The translations under genes and the position numbers were made by a program. Shown in pieces: positions 44,909 through 56,947 of a stretch of 64,000 nucleotides of DNA. Location: contig NW_022985728.1 of the NCBI RefSeq assembly GCF_902459465.1, positions 46,912 to 110,911 on the forward strand. Reading direction: 5' to 3'. The first letter of the stretch is position 1, and each line of letters opens with the position of its first letter. The stretch is from Asterias rubens. Lineage: Eukaryota > Echinodermata > Asteroidea > Forcipulatida > Asteriidae. The notes beneath the pieces were generated by a model, which saw only the letters and a list, made by a program, of their open reading frames with translations, was not told where the DNA came from and made no database searches.

Positions 44909-47900
44909 ATGTCAACGAGGGATAGCAACACTTCCAGTCGACATAGAAACACTTCCAAACCATCGCGATTTTCAGATGAACCAGGTAGGTAATTCCTTAC
45001 ACAAAACTTCCATCCAATGATGACCATGCAAAAGCCCTACTTATTTTTTTTATACTTTTGTAACATTAACGTTTAAACTTAAAGCATAAGTACTTAAAAA
45101 TCCTCCAACTTCTGTTCCTTATCCTTGATAAATGATTTTTTGAACAAGATGACGCGGGTTAACCGTTGTCATGTTTGTCATATTATCATCAATTGAAAAA
45201 GAAACATCCTCAAAAACTGAAATTTACCACAATACTCGCGGTTGTTTTTTGCTCATCCATCCATGTCATCGCGGCACTCGCGCGGCGTTCGCGATTTACG
45301 CAAAAAGTTAAGACTGCGCGGTGTGCGCGCGCGGAGCCTTCCGCTTGGCTTCTACGGCGCACACCGCGCCCTCTTGCTCCGCGCACACCGCGCAGTCTTA
45401 ACTTTTTGCGCAAATCGCGAACGCCGCGCGAGTGCCGCGATGAGGAAAAAACAACCGTGAGTATTGCGGGGTAAATTTCATTTTTTGAAGATGTTTTTGC
45501 ATGTAACTCAACAAAAAGGCCTCACAAGCATCGTGAATGTATATTTAGTGTGATGGGAAAGTTTTAGCTGTGTAGTATAAACAAAACTGAAGTTATTGCT
45601 GGCTAACGACCATTGAAATGTTCACCTATCAACGACCATTTTGAAAACGTATAGCGTTTAGCGTTACGGAGACCCAAAATGTTAGACCCCTATTAAAGGG
45701 ACACGTTGGCTTCGGGTTGCGCTTTATTGGGCGTTTTTGGGCTATGACAAGCGTTTGATGTAAAATGATTACGGTTGGAAAGATGTTAAAAAAGTAGAAT
45801 ATATTGATCTACACAAACATGCCTTAGAAATGCTTCGCTTTTGCTAACTTTCTCGAAACAAAACGCTCCGCCATTTATGGGGGTCAAGATTTTCACTCCC
45901 ATGAATGGCCGCCAAATTCACTAGTCTTATTTCCAGTCGCAGCCTTTGAACTATACGACTGAGCAATTATTAACCATTTTACGAACCCCATTTGTATCTA
46001 TCTCTTCCTCCATGGTTACCAACAACAAAAAACAGTTCATGAACAAAAATAAAAGGGCCTACGTTGAATTAACTTTTTATAAATCTATCTAAGCAGCAAG
46101 TTCAGCCCACGTCCCGGGGCCGAGCGGCTGCCGTCCAGCGGGCCATCATCCCCCGCGGCCAGACCTCCCCAGACGCACTGAACTCCCCGTTCTTGCTCGT
46201 ACGATGTAGGATTTTAGCGGGGCCAGTCTAGTAATGCGAATACTTTGTACACGAAAGAATGTCTAGTACCCGTTTTACTAATACTAATAGTGCATGTGAT
46301 TCTGTAGTCGTGTGTCTCTTTTTGCCTCGGGCCTTTGCAGCAAAAAGACGAGAATATTTAATACCAACTAGCGAGTGGAGTTGAAACAAAACTACAGCTA
46401 GAGAATTCATCCTCTCATAAAACATCTGCTCAGACATGTCGGAGAGGCGTTTACCGTGTTTACCGCGTAAGTATAGTATGCAATTGCGAGTCACATATAC
46501 CCCACAGTTCGTTTTTAGATACAAAATTACAGGGACTTTACTTCTCTGTCCTTTCTCTATGCTGTTTGCATGTACATGTAGAGTCACAGGGCAACAGGAC
46601 AGTGGTGTCTATCTAATACTAGTCCATCGCCATAGGATAGATGTCACTTGTCTTATTTGCCAACATGATCCTTTCTTCGGGGTGTACATTCAATGTTTTA
46701 TAAAATAATGTTTATGTCTATTATGGGGATGTAATTCCTTGACCTTGGTCTTGGACGGTACTATTTGAGGTAGCTCCTGTTTACATTGCTCAGAATCATT
46801 TGACAGCAAAATTTACTGTGCGATGCATCTGAACAGGGAGCACATACTGCAAATGGTAGTTGGCAAGGAAAGCTAAAATAAAGTAATACTCTTGTCCACA
46901 AAAATGAAGCTTCCATAGGCCCTTTTCGAAACCACGGCTTCGGCTTTGGATTCGGCTTCAGACTCCGTCCTCTTGTCTGAATCCCTACGCAAAGCACGCT
47001 CAGTATTGTCCAAACATCTGCGGGGCCAAGCTAGCCCGAGCTGAATCCAAAGCCAAAGCAGTGGTTTCAAAAAGGGCCATAGTCTAGAAGAACTCTTTTC
47101 AAAAATTACAAAACAAAATCAGAAACGGGGAACAATTTTATTATTTTGTAACATTTTTGTATTGATACTTGATTGCCAGGTCACAGTGAAAGTTGGGTGG
47201 TGATGTGATTATTGAAGCCGGTATGGACAAGAAAGAGTACACGTACATCAAAGAAGTTTTCCAAGCACGGTTAGATGACAACCAGCTTCTTCGCAGGACA
47301 GGAAAACTCTGCTAATTAGGCCTGGGCGACCAGTGAAAATTACTAATCGACTAGTCGCACCTCCATCCAATAGTTGCGACTACGACACTAGTCGCGACAA
47401 ATTTTTAATTATCACGATGCACTGTGGCAATGTCTGCCGCAAGCACAATATAGTCTAATTCAAGCGGAAAAGATTGAAGATTTGTGTCACTGATGTCTGA
47501 CTGTGTTCTGTAAGTAAATTATGTTGTCATGAATAGTAATGAGCGACTAAATTGGTTCACCAAACAGGTAGACACAATTTTTTTTAAACTATTTTTGTAG
47601 CACGTTTAACCGGATAGTTGAAAACAATAGTCGCGACTCGACTAAGGATTCAATAGTTGGAGTCCGACACTAGTCGCCCAGGCTTACTGCTAATGGTGCA
47701 AGGATGGCTTCTACCCACAGCCGCCATCCCCCCCCCCCTAATACCACCACCACTACTACCAACAGAAGAACTTGTAGCAAAACACAAATCCAGATTTTCC
47801 ACTTCTTAAATTTAATTTCCACAATTTGGCTACAAAAATGTCTGTACAGGTGTGCATAAGACATAAGGTCAGTGCATTATTAGCATTATTGGCAAGTTCT

Positions 47901-50900
47901 AGAGTTTGTATGTAATCAAATAGAATCTTTGTCACAAATTTATAGGAACTTTATAAAACAATATGGTCAATTTATTGAGACATGTTTTTACAATTCACAG
48001 CAGTACACGATGTATTTGCAAACATTAATTAAATTTGTCCTTTGTCAAAGAACACTATAGTCCCATGCAGTATCCTTAGTAATAGTTGGTGTATCTCCTC
48101 AATATTTATGCATAAAAATAATAAACCTGTGACAATTTGGGCTAAATTTGGCAATTAAAGCTGCAAGAAACAGTGAAAGAAAAACACCATTGCAGTATAG
48201 AAACAAGTCCTTTGACATGCCTCTCATCATGTAGACTTTATCAAGTGAGTTTTATGATCACAAATTAGTAATTACCAACATCTAAGGTATAAAGTCCCTT
48301 TAGAGAGACCAATGCCTTAAATCGAGTGATTTGGTTGTAAAATGCATTGTATGGTTAGAAAGGATGTTTTAAAAGTAGAATAGAATGATCAACACAAGTA
48401 TGACTTGAAACTGGGTGGTTTTCCTTTAGACTTTTACTTATTCGAACTAACATGGTCTGCTAGTCAACAATATGACTAGTTCTAAAACATCATTCTAAAA
48501 CAGCATTTCATAACAGGCATGTGGTTTGAAATCAAAATACACTTGCAAGGGTTAAGGTTAAAAAATTGAAATGGCACTGTGTTTATCAAACTTGTTGCAT
48601 CTATGATCCATAACTCTTTATGAATACAGAATAAAGATATTTCAGATAAATTTATTTGAATACAGATTGTTTATGTTTTTGCATTTTGTTGTTCTTGTGT
48701 TTTTTGTTACAAAATATCGAAATCTCAAATAATACAATAAATATGATTGTATAAACAATTGGCCATGTACTTCAAATAAACTTAATCATATGTCGTTGTG
48801 ATGAAAACAAACTCTGCTCACATCACATTCAATGATTTGTTGACATAAGTAATGTGCAAAAAAAAAATAATAACAAGTTTAAGTATTGACATGTGTTAAT
48901 TTAGGAATAAGAATCTACTTGTTGACAACGGGAAATATTGCCATTTGTTAAACCTGTTTTGCATAAATAATGTGTAAATGAAAGTTGAAACTATCTGGAA
49001 ATATACCCCTGATTTTACAAACACAGTAACCAGGTAGTGTTACTCTATTTCCAGTACCATTCTGACATGACACATCATGTTGTCTGTGAAGGCTGGCTGG
49101 GTGGCAAAGTCATTTGTTGTGTACATCATGCTGCCCTGGTGTACATGTCATTCCTGTGATGTCGTGCCAACTCTAATGGTGGTCCAGAACAAGGTGCCTC
49201 AAGATCTTTTCAAATATAAACACAAACATTTTTGAAACAATTAACAAAATAAAAATTGGTTATTTGTACATGTATATGGAATATAAAACCCATGCACTTG
49301 ATGTTGATTCATTAAAGTGACATTTTAGCAAATACTACCTCCCTGCAGCCGATTTCACGAAACTTTACGCAACTGCGTGAGTCCACTTGCGCAATTTTAA
49401 TGGCGCAAGTTGCTCCATAAATGTTGCACAAGTGGACTTACGCAGTTGCGTAAAGTTTCGTGAAATCGGCTGCTGGTCAAAGACATGTTATTAGGATGTG
49501 GCTGTTCAGTGTGAAGTATTTTGGTAATGCAACGTTGGCGAAGGAGGCTGTTTACAAGTAACTACAATGAATGAAAGCTTAAATTTGTGTTTCCTTATTA
49601 AATGTTTGTTTACACATTTACTTTGTTTCCTTTTTTTTTGGGGGGGGGGACACAGATCAAAATATCATGTAACAAAACTGGACTGCTTTGACAGTACATG
49701 TGTATATTGTTATACATGCACATGCCATTGACAGTATGAAATAATCAGTTTCTTACTGCCAAGTTTGAGAAGCATTCATCCGGCCTTTGTTTGCAGCATG
49801 ACCTGTCCTGTTGTGTTGGCATCTCCCTACAGTTGGTACAAACCCACCAGCTTGGCAAGAGCTTTGCGGAGGTGGATGATGTGGACTTGGAGGTGCCGGG
49901 TTTGATGAGGTCTCCAAGATGTTTACGCCAAGTCCTGGCATCTGCTCACATAGTACCTTCAACAAGAAATTGAAAACCAATGATATAACTTATTATATTA
50001 GTTCTCGAAAATTTTATTTTTTATTGTTTGAAAGGTCACACTTCTTTGAAAGAATTCGGGTTGACTTGGGTACGAGTTGACTTGGGAACAATATTTTGGG
50101 TAAACTGTTAAAAATATACAAAAAACATTTCATAAATCTGTACTATTTTTAAAATGTACTTCTACAATTTTTACAAAAGCCCTCCCCTTCCCAGCCAGAT
50201 AAACGACTCTTTTAATTGTAGCATCAAAGTAAATTAGGGTAAATTATGCCAAGTCATTAGTACGCTGGGCACTCGATTCAAATCCCCACCCCCATCTTTG
50301 CACCGAGTGAATAGATCTACAAAATTATATGTAAACTAGTCATAGTACATGTACATTATGTACTCTCACAACTCAGTGCTGCGGCTGTCTCATGGCTGTG
50401 AATTTACGTGTCATGTCCACAATAATAACTAACAATAACATTGCATTGGGTATAAACAATCACGGTCCGTTCTCTCTCTCTCGTCGGCTAGTCCATGTCC
50501 CACTACATTATTCTTACCCTGATTGGCGAGGTGTCCTTTCCTTCTTTTTGGACGTGTCTTCAATCATCTCTTTGCGTAGAGCAATGAGCTGAATCTGTGT
50601 TTTTCGGCGATCCATTTTGACAGCAAAATGGTGTGTTTACATTTCACACAACGTCGTATGGTAGAGAACGGTATATTACCTTGTGTTCTTCTGGTAGGTT
50701 TACCAGGCCATTGGCTACGGCGCCAGCCTAACTGCTGTGCATCGCGCATAAACGGACGATCGTTTTGACGGCTTGAAAAACGTATATATTTCGCGGGCCA
50801 TGTTTTGGGGTCAGAGGTCAGTGTTTGTTTTTTTTAATTACCATTCACTAATTACAACACATTAAATGTGTTTTATTGCAAGAACAACTCTTAATAAGTA

Positions 50901-53900
50901 TAAGGAACACCCTCAAACGTGAAATTTTTTTGAAATCTGAAGGCAACGTGTTCCTTTAAGGCTCACGGGGGAGCCTTATAGTTTCTAGAAGTAGGTTTGT
51001 TCTATAGCCCAGGTAGGACATGTACATGTACTAGTAGGACGTCAGTCTGTTGCACACCACTGCCACTGCTGACGTCCTGGGTAATTTATAAAGCTTCTTT
51101 AAAATACCATGCGAACAAAATTACATGAGTTTATCTTCCCCTATTTTTACCTTATGTTGTCATGTCATGTAAATCAAAGTTTTACGCCTAATGTTATCGA
51201 CGTTAGGCCTTCACTTACATTTCGTTTGAAATTTTAGGCCTAACGTTAAAACGTTAACATAGGATAACTTGTGTGTTACAAATGTTGAACTTATTTCCAA
51301 CTTTTTCACAGAGTATGCCCTCATCGTATTTCATGAGGATGGAGTGAAGCGAGTTGTTCCAGAGCATCTAATCAAACAAACCGATGAAGATGGGACAAGT
51401 GCATATGACCCACTTAACAAGACATACTACTCTTGTACCATCCTCTCCAGGAGCGGTAAGTACACATGTTAAAGAAACATCGCAATTATTGCAGGCAAAA
51501 AATATTAACGTTGAACAGTTTTGATCGAAACAAATGTATCGATTCAGTTACACTACATAACTGGCCGACAACTGGCTACAACTGTTTAAAACAATAATAT
51601 CGGGGCCTATGCCCTGCAAAACCATGTTGGCAGTAAACGTCCATTATCGGCTACTTGTGTGACTGCATCCGTGTACCTGTTTATTTTGAAACTTTTACGT
51701 TAATGTGTTAACTGTAAGTGTTAACGTCAAAAAGCAAAACAATTTTCTCCCCAAACAAATTTGCAATATTTCAAAAAAATTCAAACAGGAATGTCATCTG
51801 CTTGTACAATAGCACTCCACTGGCACGTGCCTAAGGATATAAAGTAATCTATTGACAACAAAATGGGGCTATAGCACCATGACCATGACCACCATGCATT
51901 TACAAAAAAAAAACTCAAGGTTTACTTGGGCCTACCATGATTTACTTATGTTTTGTTGACCCCGTTTGACCATATTTTAATAGCAGGTCTACGCTATCGG
52001 GTTATGAAGAGCGGCATCATTAATGAAGTATCGTTAGGCCCTACAATTTTGTGCGACGTCACTGAATCTGCATGTACATTGTCTTGTGTGAATTAGTTGT
52101 TTTCAAGAATTCAACATCCTTGGTTATTATTACTTTTTTTTTTGTTTCTTTAGGAAACAAAGAATTCCTCCAAAAAGAAAAACAGAGACTGGAAGGGAAA
52201 CCACCCAAAAGGAAGATAAATGGTAGGTTTTCATATGTTATGCCGAATTTGTGAATAACATACTAATTTCCTGCACTATATGGTCTCCTTGATAATCCTA
52301 ATGAAGTATTTCGATGCCATAATTTAAAACAGTATCTGAAACCCAGGACAGGTGTTGACTGCACATTAAGTAAATTTACAAGTTTGTGGCGTACAAGTAT
52401 GTGTTGGTATAAAACATGTATGCATCTTCAGCTTTTGTTCTTGTATTTTGCTCACCACTTCACAGGTACGAAAGACCAGGCAGAAAAACCACACCCCAAA
52501 TCCAAAGGTGAGTAATTGTTCTAGACATACACACATAAATGCCTAACTAAAACAATAACAGGAATCACGATACAGATCTACAATTATCAAAATGGCTTTG
52601 GTTATAAATAAGCAATGTGGTGGAAATGAAAGATACAATGTCAATTCGATTACATACCTATATTTTTTTGTCAATGAATGAATGAAAGTACATAATGATG
52701 ATAAATACAAATTTTGTATTAGGACATGCTTTTTGCAATTTATCTGAACTGTACAGTGTCAAAGAAGAAGGTTGCTGCAGAGAAGACCAGTGGCAAAGGT
52801 GAGTTTCTTAATGCACAAAAATGTTATTTATTTTGTAATAAGAGCATGGCACAATTATTTACATAGTGTAATATTTGCTCAGGGTCAGACTAAGGAGGAA
52901 TGCCATGTTCGATGTTTTCAATATTGTTTTTTTTATTTTAAGCAAAACAGTGTACTTGGCTAAAAGTGTCACTGCATGGTTATTTTGTAAATATGTAACT
53001 CAACTGTCAATTCAAAGAATGTAATATTGGTTAAAGATTATTATACAGGATTGTTTAGGATGAAAAAAATCATTGTTTAGTTCCAGTCTGAAAGCTTGCT
53101 ATTTATGGGGTCCATACTAGAACCAATTTTTCTGTGAGATATTTTCCTCTGAAATGCTGTCATATGAGAAAACTGTATCTGAAAATCTATTTAAAAACTT
53201 AACAGCTGATTTGGGTTGTTTACCAAAAATTAACTCCGTAAAAACATGTACAAAATAACTTAACAGAACAGAAACTGTTCTTTATTAAGAGAAGGGGCTT
53301 GCCCTGGTGTTTCTCGAAAACGTTCAGACAGTTCTTGATGAAATTTTCAAACTTTGTTAGATGTATATTTGAAAACTAGTTGATTGGAATAATACATTCA
53401 TGCCAAAACCAATCCTATACTGTACTTTCAAAGCCTAATTATTAAAAAGTCCCTCACCTATTTTTTCAAGACAACATGTACATGTACATGTACAAAGAGT
53501 GCAATAGATGAGAACAAATTCTTACAAATTCAAAATAACAGTAAACATTTTTATGTTTAAAAGCTGGCCCGAGTAACATCTCGCAATACATTGTGAAGGA
53601 GAAGGCCCTCTTTGAACAGCAAAATCAGGACAGTGATACTGATAGCGGTAAATATATCATACAAATCTTTTGTAATTTTTAATTAAAGAAAACAAAACAT
53701 GTAAATTTAATGCATTTGCAGTATGAAAGTTTACTGTTAATGTACTTAACTTAATCCTCGAATGAAATAGTTTTGTCACAAATGCTGTCATCATTTTGGC
53801 TAGTTTGTGTTGACATGACTTAATGTTAATTGTAGTAACATTTTTGGTGGTACAGGTTGCAAATATAGGAGTACTGGAAGAAAAGTTCTGCAAACTCTTT

Positions 53901-56302
53901 TTTCTCAAATTTTTTTATCAGAGGGATCTGAACAGAGTGCTGAAGACCATGTTGAAGACCATGTCGTTGACGAAAGTTGGTGTACATTTTAGACTATTTT
54001 TCATGAATTCATTTAAACAAGCCCTTGTTTTATTTCAAACCATTGCCCAGTATACAAGTAATAATAAGTAAAAGGTATAGGCTAAGCACATTTTGAGTTT
54101 AACTTGTAAAAACAATTTAATTGCAAAGTGTTCAATATGCCTGATCATGGACATGCAATAAGCTCATGCATACTAAAAATGTTTGTGACCATAAAATTTG
54201 TTTAACTGATGCGCTTTACACTCAAGTTTGTTGTTGGCTTTTTATATCAACTCACATAGGTAACCTTGAAAATGAGCGATCTTACCTGGCTGAGCTCGAA
54301 AAAAAAAAAATAAATACATTGGACAAACAGAACAATGGAGATCGGCCTACAGTTGGTGGCAAATGTCCAAGACAGACATCATTCATCAGCACTAATGAGG
54401 AAGGTATGTTTTCAAACCTGTTCTGTATGAGTTCCCTTAACCAATTTTGTTTTGTGCTTATCAATTTTAAGCACATGGTAAAATGTTTAATATGCCCAAT
54501 CGAAAAGTTCTTTTATGGAAATGCAATGGCTCTTGCATGTAAAAATGTTTGTGATCATGAAATTTGTTTAACTGATGCACTTTAAACTCAAGTTTGTTGT
54601 CATTTTTTTTATATCAACTCACATAGGTAACATTTCCAAATACCTTGAAAAAGAGCGATCTTACCTGGCTGAGCTCGAAAAACAAAAAAACAAAACTAGA
54701 TTGGACAAACAGAAAGATAGAGATCGGCCTACAGTTGGTGGCAAATGTCCAAGACGAACATCATTCATCAACGCTAATGGGGAAGGTATGTTTTCAAACC
54801 TGTTCTGTATGAGTTCCCCTAATCAATTTTGTTTTGTGCTTGTGTTGCATTCAAGGCGTGGAATGCATTAAATTTTGCGCATTAACTTAACTTCATGTTT
54901 TATTTGTATTATGTGCATTAAACATAGAAATGAGGAAGTTAAAAGACGAGAACCTGACACTGTACGATCAAATATTATCTTTGGAAGAAAAGATAAGAAG
55001 TCTTCAAGAGACCTGCTCCAACCTTGGGGATCAGGTTGCCCACTATCAGAGTAAGTTGAAATATTTTCCTTAAATAGCACAAATTAACATGGCGATGCAA
55101 AACTCCATTTGTGAACGTTAAACAAAATTGCTAATTTTTGGCTATTTGCCAGAAATTAGGCTTTTTGAAAAATTTTGAAAGAAATCTTTGTCTTTTTACC
55201 TTTACATCACAGGTTTTGTGAAAATGACCTTTTGTTGTTCGAGGCATGGCCGAGCGGTTTAGCTCACCGGACCCAAGCTCTGGTGTAGCATGCGACAGAG
55301 TAAGGGTTTTAATCCGGGTCATACCACTTGTGTGCTTAACCATAATTGCTTCGTAAAAGTTGGGGAGGTAGTACATTATGCTCTTTCAGCCAGGCTCCGC
55401 TTAGATGATACCTATAAAGCCTACAAAACCTTACAAACTCTAAAAGGGGCAACCCTGTTTCAGCTCCAGGAGTAGGTGGCAACAGCCCTGGAAAACAGTT
55501 GATTTGTAGCCCTCTCTTGAGTGGCCATCTGGCCTTGTGATGGGCGACTTGCAAAAATAAAAACAAAACACTTGGTTTTCGTGTGTATTGCACGATTTTC
55601 ATCTTTTTGATGACTTTTTGTAACAACGAATTGAAGCCATACAGCTGTTGTAATAACATTTCATTTCCACCCTATAGTCATCAACACAGAGGTATAAAAA
55701 CAGCAATAAGCAAAACATCTTTTCTGAAAATAGTGTTTGAGTTCAGTTTATAATTGTGATATTTACACTGTTCCTGTTTTTATGAACTTTTATCTGTATG
55801 CAGGAAGTACATCGACCAACGCAAATACTGCACCTCGGCCTGGAAAACTACATCCAGACATTGCAGCAATGCACCAAGTAAGTGTACAAATTAACACAAT
55901 TGGTAGATTTGAAAGAACCTTCAGCTTTTCATGCTACAGTCACAGGAGTAGCTACTTCAGTGAAAATATAGATAATTCCTGATTGAGGCCATCGTTATGA
56001 TTTGCTGTTGAGTTGAAAACAAATGATTCTTTTCAGAACAATCCCAACTCACAGAAAGGTTATTACACCACATACTTTACTAAGCTGTTCATTTTTCTTT
56101 TGATTCGCTCAGATGATTGAACTTACTCCGGGAACTCGGATCTATGTGTACCCGCTAAACATCTCTTCAGCCATGAGAAAAGCTGGAAAATCAGGTACTA
56201 AGATGGCTTGTACCCTAGTTAATGCTTTCTTCACGAATGAGGAGTTAACAACAATGGGAACAATGAGAAAGATTCCCAAAGACATTTTGGAGGCATTAAT
56301 TG
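44909..56302 (+). CDS. BEN-domain protein gene, at least 11 exons, 3' end not found
   Basis: Exons: 44909-44984 (start ATG, MSTRDSNTSSRHRNTSKPSR), 51312-51455, 52154-52222, 52466-52507, 52757-52798, 53564-53647, about 53922-53977, 54260-54403, 54627-54785, 54928-55050, 55804-55877 and 56112-56302. Phases agree at nearly every junction; the donor near 53977 is ambiguous. Exon 2 has EYALIVFHEDGVKRVVPEHL. Exons 3-6 are short, lysine-rich linkers. Exons 8 and 9 are near duplicates (RSYLAELEK, DRPTVGGKCPR). Exon 10 is a coiled coil (LTLYDQILSLEEKIRSLQE). The last exon found has IYVYPLNISSAMRKAG, KMACTLVNAFFTNEELTTMG and ILEALIG, matching the first half of a BEN domain. BEN domains bind DNA or chromatin factors and usually repress transcription; a nuclear role is inferred. 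No stop or frameshift is seen. The exon completing the BEN domain was not identified. Intron 1 (6.3 kb) is full of MITEs. Confidence 0.8.
45197..45498. mobile_element. CpG-rich foldback element, 302 bp
   Basis: Nearly the whole segment is one inverted repeat. AAGTTAAGACTGCGCGGTGT at the left pairs with ACACCGCGCAGTCTTAACTT at the right, and CGCGGCACTCGCGCGGCGTT pairs with AACGCCGCGCGAGTGCCGCG. The outer blocks (TTTACC...CTCGCGGTTGTTTT) are also mirrored. CpG density is far above the flanks. It lies in intron 1 of the BEN gene. Confidence 0.88.
45694..45930. mobile_element. MITE fragment, AAAGGAACACGTTGCC family
   Basis: Starts TAAAGGGACACGTTGGCTTC, with internal GGTTGGAAAGATGTT, GTAGAATATATTGATCTACA and CACAAACATG words shared with the 9361 copy. 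The right terminus is not preserved. Confidence 0.6.
46105..46240. other. GC-rich island in BEN intron 1
   Basis: About 130 bases of unusually high GC (CCCACGTCCCGGGGCCGAGC, CATCATCCCCCGCGGCCAGA) in an AT-rich setting. The plus frame is open for about 44 codons (RGRAAAVQRAIIPRGQTSPD). No family is recognised, so it is either an unassigned exon or foreign insert, or an internal promoter. Confidence 0.3.
46915..47082. mobile_element. MITE with 40-bp inverted repeats
   Basis: The left end ATAGGCCCTTTTCGAAACCA and GGCTTCGGCTTTGGATTCGG are mirrored at the right by CTGAATCCAAAGCCAAAGCA and GTGGTTTCAAAAAGGGCCAT. 168 bp, non-coding. Confidence 0.8.
47317..47686. mobile_element. Non-autonomous hAT element, 370 bp, with 8-bp target duplication
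   Basis: The terminal repeats TAGGCCTGGGCGAC and GTCGCCCAGGCTTA are inverted copies. The element is flanked on both sides by CTGCTAAT (47309-47316 and 47687-47694), an eight-base target duplication diagnostic of hAT. Subterminal words ACTAGTCGC and GTCGCGACT recur in both orientations. No coding capacity. Confidence 0.9.
48040..48300 (-). mobile_element. Degenerate GGCACTGGACACT-family MITE
   Basis: TTGGTGTATCTCCTCAATAT, TATGCATAAAAATAATAAACC and GTGACAATTTGGGCTAAATT follow the reversed order of the family. The end near TAAAGTCCCTTTAGAG is weak. Positions 48300-48540 hold a similarly faint relative of the 9361 family (GTAGAATAGAATGATCAACA). Confidence 0.5.
49345..49473. mobile_element. 129-bp foldback MITE with GCAGCCGATTTCACG ends
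   Basis: GCAGCCGATTTCACGAAACT and TTACGCAACTGCGT at the left are mirrored by ACGCAGTTGCGTAAAGTTTC and GTGAAATCGGCTGC at the right, with AGTCCACTTG/CAAGTGGACT inside. The CCGATTTCAC core recurs at the Harbinger right end (7972). Confidence 0.88.
50898..50960. mobile_element. Short remnant with AAGGAACAC...GTGTTCCTTTAAG ends
   Basis: AAGGAACACCCTC and GAAGGCAACGTGTTCCTTTA face each other over about 60 bp, using the termini of the 9361 MITE family. It looks like an internally deleted copy. Confidence 0.55.
54130..54860 (+). repeat. Tandem duplication of an exon of the BEN gene, unit about 365 bp
   Basis: Intron and exon words recur in order: AAAATGTTTGTGA, AAATTTGTTTAACTGATGC, ACTCAAGTTTGTTGT, TATATCAACTCACATAGGTA, CTTACCTGGCTGAGCTCGAA, GATCGGCCTACAGTTGGTGG, GGTATGTTTTCAAACCTGTT. 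The second copy carries an extra ISKYLE-type insertion and is 15 bases longer. Both copies keep splice sites and frame, so both may be used. Confidence 0.9.
55236..55570 (+). mobile_element. tRNA-derived SINE (Leu/Ser-like head)
   Basis: The head GGCATGGCCGAGCGGTTTAG is an A box of the type found in tRNAs with a long variable arm, followed about 60 bases later by a degenerate B box GGGTTTTAATCCGG. The body runs through GGGGCAACCCTGTTTC and GTGGCCATCTGGCCTTG to an AAAATAAAAAC tail. It lies in an intron of the BEN gene. Confidence 0.6.
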
Positions 56303-56573
56303 GTAAGTATTGTCCAAGCAAACTTATTGGCATACAAAGTCCATGGGACCGACCAAGTTACCTCTTTATAAGAGGAATGTCGTTATAAAAGGACAGCGAA
56401 ACAAAGAAACACAAAGACCACTTCAGACCTTGGACCTCAGAATTTGCTCTCTATATGCAGAACAACCAGAGTTGACTGTATTGTCGTTTTAATAAAACAG
56501 AAATAAGTCTTCTGAATGGTTGCCCTGATGAATTTGTTTAAATTTGTTTTCATAAATTGGGTGGGTATACATC

Positions 56574-56947
56574 TTAAAGCCATTGGACCCTTTCGGTTCA
56601 GAAAAACAAAAAAAAGTTCACAGATTTACAAATAACTTACAGGGTTTACAGAAGGCAATGGTGAAAGACTTCTCTTGAAATATTAATCCATGAAATGCTT
56701 TACTTTTTGAGAAAACATTAAAACAATATAAATTCTCGTTAACGAGAATTACGGATTTATTTGAAACACATGCCATGACACGGCGAAACGCGCGGAAACA
56801 AGGGTGGGTTTTTCCGTTGTTTTCTCCCGACTCCGACGACCGATTGAGCCTAAATTTTCACAGGTTTGTTATTTGATTTAGAAGTTGTGGTACACAAAGT
56901 GTGGGCCATGGACAACACTGTTTACCGAAAGGGTCCAATGGCTTTAA
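56574..56947. mobile_element. Complete MITE, 374 bp, perfect 24-bp terminal repeats
   Basis: TTAAAGCCATTGGACCCTTT (continuing CGGT) at the left is exactly mirrored at the right (ACCG, then AAAGGGTCCAATGGCTTTAA). Internal words (GACCGATTGAGCCTAAATTTT, CACAGGTTTGTTATTT) are shared with the GGCACTGGACACT family, so it is a related subfamily with different termini. Confidence 0.9.
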
